Positions 30,641-43,370 of a DNA stretch of 64,000 nucleotides are shown in pieces. Source of the stretch: Halichondria panicea (taxonomy: Eukaryota; Porifera; Demospongiae; Suberitida; Halichondriidae); NCBI RefSeq assembly GCF_963675165.1, contig NC_087383.1, forward strand, positions 3,006,979-3,070,978. The letters are read 5' to 3'. The stretch's first letter is position 1, and the number at the start of each line of letters is the position of its first letter. The translations under genes were made by a program, and so were the position numbers. The notes under the pieces are model-generated. The model did not search any database and was not told the origin of the DNA. It saw only the letters and a list, made by a program, of their open reading frames with translations.

Positions 30641-31133
30641 TGTACACACACTAGAGGTCAATTTGAGTACCTTTTCTACTTTGCTTAAAAAAATGTTTTT
30701 TCAGGTGAGTTGAAGGTGTACAATGCAGTAAGGACCTAGACTGAATAGTTTTAAGCACAAAACCTCCAAATTGCACCTTAGACAATCATTCCGTCAAATT
30801 TTTCCGGTGGCTGCCCCCTAAACCCCCCCCAAATATTCAACAGCGTACGGCCGTCGTCATTTCCCCCCTTAGCTAAAAATCCAGCTTGAAACCCTGACAA
30901 TAGTGAGTATTTGTGACATACCGTATAAGTAGAGGTTGTATGGTGAAAATGTTCGTATATTTCGTACTGAAGAGCATCATACACTGTACGTAAAATAAAA
31001 CTACAAAACTATTCTACAGCAATAGGCTCAACATGGCTGTATGAATATTTAAAATACGAAATATTTCCAGTCCTACAGTATTATTAACCACAACTTTGGT
31101 AAACATAATATTATTTCTCACCTAAACTTCTTG

Positions 31134-31785
31134 AAGGCATGAGTGAGTGTTCGGGTTCATTACTGACAGGGCATCATTCTCAGTCTCAACTCACATCAAC
31201 CTCCAGCATGGGGTGGGTCGATCACAGTGACATAACACACACAAACTGTGCAAAGGAACAGGAAAACATGATAAACCGGCATTACGGTAACTTAAACCAA
31301 ACAGATGATAAATGGACTAAAATCATGAAAAAACTCACTAATAACGAGTGTTGCAAACTGCGATGTGCTAATGCATGCCTCTCACTTATAGTTTCGATTA
31401 GGGGGGGAGGGGCTAAACGAGGTTCTTTATACTGCTAATCACAGGGGCCCCTCTTTCCGTACTCTCCTAAAACCTAATCGCAGTCACGTGACCCCTAACC
31501 TCTAGCGTGAGAGATATGAATGGGCACGTACATGTAACATCTGCTTAACCGGTACCTCGCGGATATGACACAACAAATCTACTGCAACCTGTAAGACTAG
31601 TCTGATATACATGTACCACAGAAACAGTGTGCTTGTGTACATGCTAATTTAAAACTACTCACATCTGCCTTGCTGTTGGCCAGTTTCAATTCTCACTCCA
31701 GCTCAGCCATGACACCCGGGTCCATGATTTGAGAACTCTTGAGCAGCTTCTCCTCCATGTCTAGATGACTGCACTTCTTCTTACT
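31134..31785 (-). pseudogene. IQGAP and coiled-coil exon remnants, second copy of 14945-15600
   Basis: Near-identical to 14945-15610: the decayed FEAENA exon at 31134-31188 and the fused coiled-coil remnant at 31665-31785. No new information beyond showing both remnants existed before the block duplicated. Confidence 0.45.
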
Positions 31786-31990
31786 ACCACTCTAGAAGGT
31801 AAAAAGGAAAACAAAATAATGCATTTGGTAAAGATCTACTCTCGTGCAAACAACATTGTAATTAGTATATACATGTGATGATCGTTACCAAATTGTGGGT
31901 AAAGGGTCAAAAAAGCAAAATAATTATGATTTTTATAAAAACATTCTTCTCAACTCCTGCCATTCAGGAACCTCGAACCTGGTAGGTATA

Positions 31991-32378
31991 CCATATATCT
32001 TCTAATTTATCGGACACTTCTAATTACCCCGGACACTCTTTTGGGCAATTTTTGCTGTTCTAATACAACTTCTAATACAACGGACACTCCAGTGCTTTAA
32101 TATTACATTCGTTCTAAATATCCGGACAATATCTTGAGTTACATTCATAGACGGCAAGTAAGACTTAGAGTGCTGCAGTTAGATAGCTTGAGTAGCTAGT
32201 TTTAGATAGCTAGTGCAACTATTCAGTCGCACACTGGTCTATTAAACTTAGCTAGCTTGCATGCAGCTGCTTGCTTGTTCTAATTATTCCGGACACTTCG
32301 CATGATCTGTTCCAATTATACCCAGACAATTTCCAAAATAATTATTTTTTGCTGTCCGATAAATTAGAAGATATACGG
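31991..32378. mobile_element. TA-flanked MITE, TATATCTTCTAATTTATCGG termini, copy 2
   Basis: Orthologous to 15809-16191 and inserted at the same place in the duplicated block, with small indels (one ATTATT unit lost and a TAGTTTTAGATAGC segment present). Confidence 0.75.
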
Positions 32379-33189
32379 TACTCAACCCTCAATACCGTCC
32401 CCCCACACATGTACAAGACTGCCCCATACTCACCAGGGTGTCATACAGGATTTTGAAATAGAGAGGGTAATAAGAAAAGTGACTAGAGCTAAAAAAAGGT
32501 CAACTGTTATTAGTTAGCAAGAGTTCATAATAGACCTTTATCATGAACTCTTGCTGTTAGTATGTAAAATTGCCAGCTATAGACCCCAACTAGTACCTAA
32601 ATGTAAATTTTAGGGGAGGGAGGATTGGAGCTACAGGGGGATATCCCCCTTCCCCCCTGTATGACACCCTGCTCACCCTTTAGAAGACTGCCCCCCCCCC
32701 CCCATACACACACACTCACCCCTCTAGAACCTTCGGAGCTGTCTCCCTCCTCTTAGCAATCACTCCATCAATGTGCGTCGTCTTGAGTACCTCATTTCGA
32801 CTGATCTTGGATGCTAGATGCAGCACACCCGCCACTGTAGCATGTAGCACCACTCTGTGATGTGCCTCAAGGCCTTTCTCCTTCACAGCAAGCTCTTGCA
32901 GCTGGTGTAGGAAGACCAGTATATCCGAGAGCCCTTGATAAGAGAATTCCAGTGTCAGGAGAAATACGAGTTGGTAGAAAGCGAGTGTGTTAGCAGGGCT
33001 AGTGCAGATAGCTTTGGCCAGTTCCAGGAGATTGGTGAAGAGAGAGTTGACTGTTTTAGAGAGGAACCTTTTCAAAACCACACCCAGTGAGAGCCCTACA
33101 GCCTCCAGACTCACCCAATCACTGCACAATGGGAGGGTATAAATACACGTACATGTAGCTGTAAGCACTGCACATGATTGTATACATAC

Positions 33190-34375
33190 ATTTAGATCCC
33201 ATTTGAGTGTATTTAGCAGGGAACTATGAGCTATAGTACCGGTACTATAGATTGCTCTGGGCTACAAACTACAACATTGTACATTGTATTGTGATTTACA
33301 AGAAGATACACATAATAACTTAGATCCCACTTGTGTGTGTTTAGCAGGGAATTATGAGCTTGAGGGTATAAAGTACAAGTATAATTTTTTTGAATGCACA
33401 GAAATGATAATAAAGCTGTAGCTAGCTGCATGATAATTAGCTATGGCTGTTCAGTTTTTTCACTACCAGTTTCTATAGCGTTTGCTGGGTTGATGGTAGG
33501 GTTCACCAGTATTTTTTTTTTTTTTGTGCATTCGGTATCTATGGTTATAGTGTCCCTCATCCCTCGGGCAAAGCCCTCGTGATATGGGACACTATAACAC
33601 ATAGATACCTCATGCCCATGTACTATCTATAACATAATTATTGTAGCTAGATGCTTTGTCTAGTAATAATATAATAACAGAACTAGAATGAAAGAGAGAA
33701 GCTCTAGTTTCTTTTTTTGGTTTTGTTCGAAAGTAGTAGGAGACGCTCGTTTTTTGGGCAGTGTGCTGTGCTTTTTTGCTGCAAGGCTGCATGGGGGAGG
33801 AGCTGGATGTATGGAAGTGCTGGGATTCTAGTTTTGGCTTCTTCCTAAACTTCCTTTCGCTTTGTTCAAGAGTAGTTTAGGAGCCGCTCATTTGCTGGGC
33901 TTGTTTGCTGCAAATTATAGCTTATAGGTGTCTTCCCTTTCGCTTTGTGAGAGTAGTACGAGCCGCTCGTTTCTTGGGAAGTGTGCTGGGCTTGTTTGCT
34001 GCAAAACTGGGGGAGGAGCTGGATGTTTCCGTTTTGTGGGTGGAGCTAGGACTATAATTTTGTCCATCAAACTGAGGTGGAGGAACAGGGTTGACTTGAG
34101 TAGAGACCACAGATTTAGTAGAGACACAGAGATGCCAACTCAGATATTAGTTTTCAAAAGAATAATGATGCAGTTGCTAGGTTGGCTGTTTATATAGGTT
34201 GACTGTTGCTAAGCTAGTGCATTTCTAGTAGCCAATAGGTTGGGATCTAAATCAGTTAGAACATGTGCATTCGGTATCCCTATGGTTATAGTGTCCCTCA
34301 TCCCTCGGGCTAAAGCCCTCGAGCTTTGGGACACTATAACACATAGATACCTCATGCCCATGTTCTAACCATAAC
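33190..34375. mobile_element. Compound insertion in EFR3 copy 2, ~1.2 kb
   Basis: Absent from copy 1, where the site reads TACATACATGTAGTGAAAGC (about 17005). The left end ATTTAGATCCCA faces TGGGATCTAAAT at about 34243-34254. Inside are three tandem units of roughly 130 bp (33700-34015) sharing TTTCGCTTTG, GCCGCTCGTTT and GGGCTTGTTTGCTGCAAA. The right part is a separate hairpin (AGTTAGAACATG...CATGTTCTAAC, 34255-34371). One short minus-strand frame reads KKRAARTTLTKRKGRH; I do not call it a gene. Confidence 0.6.
33530..33612. repeat. Hairpin GTATCTATGGTTATAGTGTCCC, two copies
   Basis: TATGGTTATAGTGTCCC pairs with GGGACACTATAACACATA around CTCATCCCTCGGGCAAAGCC. The second copy is at 34266-34353. 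Stem sequence is conserved while the loop varies. Confidence 0.65.
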
Positions 34376-35834
34376 GTAGTGAAAGCTAAGACAAAATGGA
34401 CCTGTATAACTGACAAATAAAATCTAGTACGCCCACTGAACATAGCAAGGTGCACATGCACGCACGCACGCACGCACGTGTTGAGAGGAATCTTGTCCTT
34501 ATTGGCATGGTCATCTACGAGACGATGCCAGAGTAGGGCCACATCCAGCTGTGTGCTGGGCTCTCGAATGAGGAGCAATTGGACGAGGGAGGCAAACAGT
34601 TGCCCTGGGAACGCAGTCTCCAGCACTGATGCGTGACAGGTGTCAGCCACCGCCCTCAAACACTTGACCAGGGAGGTATAGTCAACATGGGGCTGCATAA
34701 TAAAGGAGAGAGTACAATTATGGAAGCATAAACACTTAGTAATGCATGCAATCTATTGTGCATGGTCACATAATTATAAGCAGATCATCCTCTATAATAT
34801 TCCCCACTTGGGGTCTGTATCATAGCAACTGGCTGGGGTTTAACTACCATAAACCCCAGCCCTAGCCTGGAGCACATTTCTCATAAACTCCCTTGCCTTG
34901 AGGGCGCACTGATTTTATACTAGATCTACACAACCAAAAAGAAGCTAGACACTTGTTGACAAAGGCAGGACAGATGGGTGGGGCTCACTAAACACCAGGA
35001 AGGCTGGAGGATGGATGGGTGGGGCTCACTGCTTGGACATTGACAAGTTAGTGCGTAGAGCTAGAAGCTTGGCACTGGCTAAAAGCTATAGCACAACCTT
35101 TTTGCCTCAATAGTTTTTGAGACTGTTAGCTAGTTGTATCCAAGGTAAGGTAGCTTAGGTAACAAGTACTTTTCATTCAAGTGGGTATATAACACTTACT
35201 GTCCACTACATTTGAATTTATGGCAAACGTAAACCATCCTTGGCCTCGGAGCTTCACCCTCGTCCTCGGAGGTTTACTGCCATAAATTCTGATGTACGGA
35301 CAATAAGTATAACATAATATCATAGTCTACTCAAAGGTTACTGCTATAAACAGGATTCACGAAGGCACCAGAATCAGAGAACACGTACATGTACAAACAG
35401 TGTTTATGACAGGAAACTAAACACATACATGTACACAAATAGCTAAATGAAGCAAAAGCTGTATAATATCATTCTCACCTGTTTTGAGTGTCCTGAGATG
35501 CCAGAGGATGTACAGACAGTCCAGTGGTGGCTCTGCTATCAAGACCCCTTGAGGCCACGGGTACATAAGAGTTGATGAGCTCCAGTATATCTGGCTTATG
35601 ATAGTCGGGAAGGACTCCTGCAAACTCCCCCACAGTGATAGTGATGGATTGCTGAAAGGTTAGAGAGGACGTGAGGTCGGAGGGGCCTTCTGAAACGGTT
35701 TCTATGGAGATACGGAGGTGGCGGACCAGGGTACGGAATATATCCAGTACAGACGGACCTGCATGAGTGGACACAAGCTAAGTAATGTAAATACATGTAT
35801 GCAGATTTAAAGCGTGGAATTAAACCATACTACG

Positions 35835-36425
35835 TATAATGAAAGCACCACAGGTGCTGATGCCTCGGTAGAGGTGCCAGAGCTACATAACATAAAGCTA
35901 GCTTTTATACACACATTGATCATGATGAACATTTTTAATTTTGCTACATGCAGAATCCAGAATCACAGGGAAACTCGAAGAGTGGGTAATGATCGCCCAT
36001 GATTGTTGTTAAAAGCGATCAATGCCAAAAGTTCAAGTCGAAAATGAATGGCTGCAAGTCAGCAGAGCTTTGCAGCTCTCTTCTCACTCTTGCAGCTATA
36101 ACTAGCATTCTAGTGCAGAGCTAACTACTAAGTACAGTAGCAACACTCGGTGAACAAGTTTTGGTACGGACTCTTCTGAAAAGGCTGCAATGGCATTTCA
36201 AGTAAGCAAAACTAGGCATAACACGAGAACGAAGCATTATTTTGCAAATCCACGAATTGAAATCCAAGAAAACATGACTAGAAGCCTATAAAAACTCTTA
36301 CTTGCACTTGATTCACCCTTGAGCAGCTGTAGCAGCCTACACACACAGACACTACACACACACAGACACAGACACACTACCGTATACCTCGCTTGCGCAT
36401 GCGCACCGAGGCATAATTATAGAGA
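35835..36425. repeat. Dispersed repeat ending in (CA)n and CGAGGCATAA, copy 2
   Basis: Orthologous to 18505-19065 inside the duplicated block; the CA tract is longer here. Confidence 0.5.
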
Positions 36426-36429
36426 TTAA

Positions 36430-37319
36430 CCCTTTCCCCGTTGAAGCCGTCATAATTATGACGGCCACTCTAGTGGTCATTTTCAAAAATTCGTTGTGCC
36501 CACTGTGTTGGAGCTATGCACACGCTGTCGGTACCAGCACATGCGCATTGAGCTGCTCTTTCATGTGGTATCTTTAATATGCTGCCTTGAGGTACGCTTT
36601 GTACAGTAATGTCGAAAGAAAAGTGACCGTTTGATAATGTTTCAAGATCTTCGTAGTACAATCTCAGTGAGGTTCTAAAGTAGCTAGACAGTGAGAATAT
36701 CGATGCTTATGGCCTTGTTGAGTGAGAGGACTGTGACTGGGATCATAGCTAGATAAAAAGCTACCTCAAGCTAGAAAATATAGAGCCTGCCTGAAGGTCT
36801 GAGGAAGAAGCTCTTGCGATGGAACAACTTCTTGGATCTGGTAAGTCTAGAGTAGCATCTGTAGTCTTGATAGCTTCAGTATGACTGTATTTAGGCTAGT
36901 TAGTACAGCAGTGGACATCATGAGCCACCATTGAACTTGTAAACCTGTGTAGGTGAAGAAAACATTTCCCGGGAAAAGGGCGTCTGCTGATACGACCTCG
37001 CAAAGAACTTTCTGCAGATCCTGCTTGAACCATGTCACCGTGAGAACATTGAGAACACTTATTTAGTGTCTTTAGCCACTCTGTGCCTTCATACAATATT
37101 ATTTGTGTACATAATTGTGAATGTTTGTAAACAATTGCTAATTAGTGGGGGTGGTCAGTTGCTAGGTAACGAAGATGGTGTCAAGATACCTCTGGGGTCT
37201 GCGCTACCTGTAGGAAATAGTTACAAGTCATTTCAATGTATGGTTCATGACATACAAATTTTTAAAGAAAATTGTTATTTATTCTGTATTTTCTTGTTTT
37301 AATTAAAACGGGGAAAGGG
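36430..37319. mobile_element. piggyBac-type element CCCTTTCCCCGTT, TTAA duplication
   Basis: An 890-bp insertion begins CCCTTTCCCCGTT and ends AACGGGGAAAGGG, with TTAA on each side (36426-36429, 37320-37323). Copy 1 has the empty site GAGATTAAGCCGG (about 19053-19065). CCC termini and TTAA targets fit piggyBac. I see no transposase frame; its open frames are short and unrelated to known proteins. Confidence 0.88.
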
Positions 37320-37852
37320 TTAAGCCAGTGTCAAAACATACATGTACAGTCATGCAGAAACTTAATAACAGCTATGAAAGCATCGAAGTACGAAGAATAA
37401 ATGCGTATAGCCTTCTTTAGAAAATGGCCCAAAAATAATATGTGCAACCATACAAGTACTTTACCATGGAGACTCACCTAGAGAGCTGTCTGCTGCCACG
37501 GCAACACACTTAGAGAGTGTGCCGAGGATCCCTTGTTTGGTCTCCCAGGACTCCTTCACCTTGGCATCCACGTGGTCCACCAGCGACTGGACGGCCATGT
37601 ACCGATCCTGTCTCTGTGGGGGTATATGTACAGTGGATAATGTACACTGGGGGGCTGTGGGGGCACATGATAGATACGCACACTGGGGGGGGGGGGGCAT
37701 GTGCATTGGATAATGTACACTGGGGGGCTGTGGGGGTACATGTACAGTGGATAATGTACCCTGGGGGGCTGTAGGGGTACAAGTACAGTGGATAATGTAC
37801 CCTGGGGGGCTGTGGGTTGGGGGGGGGGGGTACATGATTAGTACAACCAGTA

Positions 37853-40727
37853 GGTTGTACATAGGATTGACAGTACAGTTGTGTGTGTTTTCAATTATTG
37901 CATAAATTTTGACTCGTGTTTAGACTGCTCTATTTCTGCAGGGAAAGGCCACATCAAGAAATGGACTGGATAGATAGCTTAGTTAGCCTTTTATCTGTAT
38001 AAATGTGTGAAATTATAGTCAATGAATATTCTCATGCATTACTATTGATATTTGAAAAATTGCACTATTTTCATATTTCACCGCGTTTCGTCTGACTGAC
38101 TAAGTAAGTAAGTTAGTAAGTAAGTAACATTCTTGAAAAGCATTTCCTCCTTGTACAGACATATTCAGAAGATTCTAGATACAGCCTCTAGTCGACTACA
38201 AACCGGAGCATGGGCGTTTTTCTCAGAATTGCGTCCGCTTCCAAGACGCAGGTGACCTCTCAGGCTCCACTTTTCTTACCTACGCAATTCCGCCATCTTT
38301 AAATGACTGCCACAGCAACACATGGCAACTTATGAGGTGGGCGTGGCTGTGACATCGATAAACACAAAACCTCCTTTCTTCAGCTCAGCTCTCCATTCTC
38401 TCACTTCAGGTATGCTATTTATGCTAGACGTATGCACTGACTGGATCTACCATAGGCCTCCATGGTTTTGCACTTGGAAGTACATCTACAGTATAAATAT
38501 GGCTGCCATTATTTTTATCATAGATAAATGGCTGAATAAAATACTAAATGTTTATTCCAGTCCTGTCTGCTTTTCTTAACTTCTCTTGCTTCTTGATGTT
38601 CCTCATAGGTATTTCACTTTCATTATTGAGAAAAGAAGGCCGGTGAAGGAGGCTAACTCCTCAATTCCCTGAGTGAAGTGCGGCCTGGGATCGAGACTAT
38701 TGAGGAGTATAATATAATTCTGTCCAACGACCACTTATATATTATCTTCAACAAGATTACAGGACGATGACAAATTAATCAACGTCACATTAATTTTATC
38801 TTATCATTAATGTACTACTGTATTGAAAAAGAAAGGGAATCAAAACTAAAAAACATTTGCAATGTGAACGTTGCTAGGATTGCCAGGAAAAGAAAAGCGC
38901 GAAAAAGCGAAGAAACAAGAAATTCGGCGAGTGCATAACTCCAATCCGTTACAACGTCATGAACATGTACAGTCAAGTGGCCTACTGTTGATAAGGAATT
39001 TAGAATCAAAATACAGGTTGGGCACAGTCATTGCACTAAATAAGAATTCACCTTTGGACAGTGAAACTAAATAATAATTATTATTACTTGCAACTGATGT
39101 GAAAGGATTGGCCAGGAAAAGTACCAAAACAAGTATATATATAGCTTAAATTTCTTGAAATAGTACATGTGAATGACGTTGTAACGGATTGGAGTTATGC
39201 ACTCGCCGAATTTCTTGTTTCTTCGCTTTTTCGCGCTTTTCTTTTCCTGGCAATCCTAGCAACGTTCACATTGCAAATGTTTTTTAGTTTTGATTGTACA
39301 TAGGATTGACAGTGCAGTTGTGTGTGTTTTCAATTATTGCACAAATTTTGACTCGTGTTTAGACTGCTCTATTTCTGCAGGGAAAGGCCACAGCAAGAAA
39401 CTGAGTTGACAGATAGCTTAGTTAGCCTTTTATCTGTATAAATGTGTGAAATTATAGTCAATGAATATTCTCATGCATTACTATTGATATTTGAAAAATT
39501 GCACTATTTTCATATTTCACCGTGTTTTGTCTGACTGACTAAGTAAGTAAGTAACTTTCTTGAAAAGCATTTCCTCCTTGTACAGACATCTTCAGAAGAT
39601 TCTAGATACAGCCTCTAGTGGACTAGAACCCGGACCATGGGCGTTTTTCTCAGAATTGCGTTCGCTTCCAAGAGGCAAATGACCTCTCAGGCTCTACTTT
39701 TCTTACCTACGCAATTCCGCCATCTTTAAATGACTGCCACAGCAACGCATATGGCAACTTATGAGGTGGGCGTGGCTTTGACATCGATAACACAAGGCTC
39801 CTTTCTTCAGCTCAGCTCTCCATTCTCTCTCACTTCAGGTATGCTATTTATGCTAGACATATGCATTGACTGGATATACCATAGCCATAGGCCTCCATGC
39901 TTTTGCACTTGGAAGTACATCTACAGTATATAGTATAAACATGGCTGTTATTTTATCACATAGATTCTGAATAAAATAATAATGTTTATTCCAGTCCTGT
40001 CTTCTCTTCTTGAACTTCTCTTGCTTCTTGATGTTCCTCTTCAGGTATTTCACTTTCATTATTGAAGAGTATAATATACTTCTGTCCAACGACCACTTAT
40101 ATACTATTATTATCTTCAACAAGATTACAGGACGATGACAAATTAATCAACGTCACATTTATCTTATCATTAATGTAATGAAAAAAGAAAGGGAATCAAA
40201 ACTAAAAAACATTTGCAATGTGAACGTTGCTAGGATTGCCAGGAAAAGAAAAGCGCGAAAAAGCGAAGAAACAAGAAATTCGGCGAGTGCATTGCATAAC
40301 TCCAATCCGTTACAACGCCATGAACATGTACAGCCGAGTGGCCTACTGTTGATAATGATTTTAGAATCAAAATACAAGTTGGGTAAAAACGAACGGCGAA
40401 TAACTGAATTCACAATCATCCACCCACACATCCAACACTTGCATGTTTGCTCAACACTGTAAGGGAAAACATCACACACATTATATAGCTTGCAAAAAAT
40501 TCACTATACAATGTAATTATAATTATTATGATAAAAATTACTGAAGGATTGGCCAGGAAAAGCACAAAACGAACAAAAAAGAAAATGTACATGTGAATGA
40601 AGTTGTAACGGATTGGAGTTATGCACTCGCCGAATTTCTTGTTTCTTCGCTTTTTCGCGCTTTTCTTTTCCTGGCAATCCTAGCAACGTTCACATTGCAA
40701 ATGTTTTTTAGTTTTGATAGAAACTGT
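37853..40727. mobile_element. Tandem pair of ~1.44-kb insert units with foldback ends
   Basis: A 2.9-kb insertion lies in the G-rich minisatellite of EFR3 copy 2. The unit beginning GTACATAGGATTGACAG occurs at about 37857 and again at 39296. Each unit ends in a foldback: arms of about 122 bp at 38839-38960 and 39173-39294 (ATCAAAACTAAAAAACATTT versus its complement), and again at 40195-40320 and 40598-40718. TTTCCTGGCAATCCTAGC is a shared arm segment. Short plus-strand frames such as MATYEVGVAV occur in both units; coding status unknown. Confidence 0.65.
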
Positions 40728-42283
40728 ACACTAGTACTGAGGGGGTACATGTGAGTGGAAAGTACAATACACATGTAGGTACTGTCTTCGTGGGGATACA
40801 TGTCTACACTGGAGGGAACAATTGATCAAGAATAAACAAAGAGTATGTTGGACCTGAAAGCTATCAATGTTACACAACAGAATAAAGCAGAGAGTAACGA
40901 AATACTGTTGACAGTCCGTTATGGACAGTCAAGTCAGAATTCCACAAGAATTTTTATCAAGCGTGATGCACTATACACTATGGTGAGAACACTTGGCCAC
41001 CAGTACATGTATATACGTGTACCTGCATGGCTTCCACGACGATGGCGTACACACCAGCTGTGAATTCCTTGTCCGATATCTATAGTTTGTTTAGGTCAAA
41101 GTGTCTATAAGGGGAGCAATGGAGTGCTACTATATACACAGGAAATGAGACAATGGTTGTCATGGTACTAGACCTGCTGAGACAACATTGCACAATAGGT
41201 CATAGTACTTTACTAACATCAGGAGTTCATTAAGAATCCTAATGAACTCCTGCTGAATGCAGTTCCATTTAAGTTACACCTATTAGGGAAACCACCTTGC
41301 CTACAAGTACAGTGTTGTAACACCTACGTACGCACAATGTATAGGAAACCACCTTGCCTACAAGTAGCACCGACGCACACAAGGCATTGACCGACTTACT
41401 GCAGTATTGGCTTGAGGACACTATCGATGGGAGAGAGTCCGGCAAAAGCGATAAGCTCCTGCAGTGAGACTATCCTGAGGATAGAGTACCCCCCCAGACT
41501 GTCCCCCTCCTCCACAACAGGCTGGATCTCACCAGACTCTCTGTCAGAGTGGGAGGGAGGTTACTATTGGCACACACTGTATAATTATCTAAGGCCATCA
41601 ATAGGTAAGTTTGATACAGACTGAGGCTATCAACATTTACTCATTGAAGTATGTGTATGCTCCAGGAGTAGAACTGAAGCAAATTGTAGTGACTTTCCTA
41701 GACAGTATACCTTGACTGGGCGACACTGTGACTGTGCATATTGAAGAGGAAGGGCGGCACTATCTTGTTCATGTGATCTTTATCACTCCCCTCAGTCCTT
41801 GCAACCCAGCCATCCGCGTCCTGTGTGAGGTGTAGTGGGGAGGGGTGGAGTTGGTGATGAAAGCAATGTGATCACAAGTTATGCGTGTGACAGAGCACCC
41901 TAAGGGCAGTACAGTTAAAATATGACACCTAACACTTCGACCTGTGGCCACTCAAACTCATTTCATGTACACATACTCGTGATATTTATCGGCGTCGTCG
42001 ACATTCTTGGTGAGGCTAAGAGAGGCAAAGCGGTGGATGAGGAAGTCGTACTGTCTGTGGTAGGGGGTGTTCCCTTCCTCTCGCTCGGCAAACTTCACAA
42101 ACTGCGTGTGTGCGGAGGAAGGGTCAATGTGTTGTATAAACAAGTTCACTTCACACACTCACTCCTGGCCAATGGCATACCCCCTCCACACACCCACACA
42201 TATACATGCATGTTCACTTTTCACACTCACTACTCACACCCACACACGTTCACTCTCGGCACTATCACAGACACACACTCTAC

Positions 42284-43370
42284 TCACACAAGAGTGTTGG
42301 TATGGACAGTTTGGGAGGCGTGGGCATGTGCCAAAGTTCCAATTGCGGCTGCCGAGTTGACAGCCGCAATAGGTCGTTTGTGGTAGTTAGTAGGTGCTTT
42401 GGGAGGTTCGTAGTCATCGCATTCCGTCGTTGCGTGGTCTAGGCTAAAGCATAATGAACAATGCTCTTTGGTTTTTGCATTTACAAAAGCCATAGCATAA
42501 AATGTTTGATAGATCTCGCCCCACTTCATGGCTGGGTTAGCTGCAGCTGCTTTTCTAAAGTTTCTATCATACTGTATCCACATACTGTATCCACCCGTCT
42601 CCAGCGTATTTCCGGGCCGTGTGGACGATTAGTGAGGAATACGCTAAAAGGTCATGCACGCGTGTGGGGTCGCGTTGCTTGACAATTGAGATGTATGCGT
42701 TAAAGCATTCAACCCACTGTAATATGTTGGCAACCCTGCGCTTTCTTCTGGGTTTCTCACCCGTATCGTTTGAGGTACCCCGAACGAGTCGGGTAAGAAC
42801 TCAGCTAGTTCGATAAATTCCCCTTTTTCCGAATTTTTAGATAGTTTGTCGGGAATGGGGATGGCATTCTGGCCTACATTGACCGTATATGGGACTTCTG
42901 GTCAAAGTAACGGAATAATGCTTGGTATCGTAGGTAATGTAGGGAGGCTCATGCGGGTTTGAGTACGGGGGGCACTAGTGGATACGAGGGGAACATGTGC
43001 TAGTGAGGTACTTGACATACCTGCCGTTCCGGTGCTGACAACAGGGCCTGAGGTGGGACTCCGTGGGGTACCCGAGCCGGAAGCAGAGATGGTTGGGATC
43101 GAGGGTGGGACTGATGGTGAGACTGATGAGGGGCCGGCTGTGGGGCGGTGTTGTTGGACTGCTGCCTGAATCCGCTGGTCCATTGCGGTGATGATCGCTG
43201 GTAACACCGCGCCGAGGGCTGCCTGGACAGAATTGGCAATCATGGTGTTGAGAGTTGTCGCGACCAGTTGTCTTCAGGTTGGTGGAACTGATCGGCGGTG
43301 TTCCAGTTGAGGATGTGCTCGAGGAGGTAGTGGTCATCTTCTTATAGAGAATTACAGGATAGATCAGCAA
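42284..43370 (-). pseudogene. YR-retrotransposon gag relic, copy 2 (with zinc knuckle)
   Basis: Minus strand. 43340-42780 repeats the Ser/Pro-rich N-terminus seen at 22790-23416. It continues through WVECFNAYISIV and LLAYSSLIV, the same layout as the gag of the element at 63.0-63.8 kb (W-x-E-x-F...LxAY-x-x-LI). After GDGWIQY an 11-bp duplication (GGATACAGTAT) breaks the frame; the next frame gives YDRNFRKAAA, W-x-x-IYQTFYAMAF and the knuckle C-x2-C-x4-H-x4-C (CSLCFSLDHATTEC). An insertion (CTTCTGGTCAAAGTAACGG) also lies near 42895. No downstream RT is present. Confidence 0.65.

Larger units (their letters stand above)
32720..42101 (-). pseudogene. EFR3: EFR3-like gene, copy 2 (pseudogene)
   Basis: Exons corresponding to copy 1: E10 32720-33121, E9 34478-34692, E8 35479-35758, E7 37478-37613, E6 41023-41104, E5 41400-41540, E4 41711-41820, E3 41977-42101. 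E1 and E2 are absent: the sequence leaves the homologous block near 42290 and enters a gag relic. Inactivating changes against copy 1: TGG to TAG in E6 (near 41082, the LNKLW motif), a 46-bp deletion in E4 (after 41779), indels in E5, a 2-bp insertion in E9 and 1 bp in E3. E8 is unchanged at protein level, so the duplication is fairly young. Three large insertions lie in its introns (33190-34375, 36430-37319, 37853-40727). Confidence 0.8.

Noticed and set aside
37517-37774. Plus-strand frame over EFR3 copy 2 exon 7 and the G-rich repeat
   Set aside because: Antisense to the exon and then repeat-derived.
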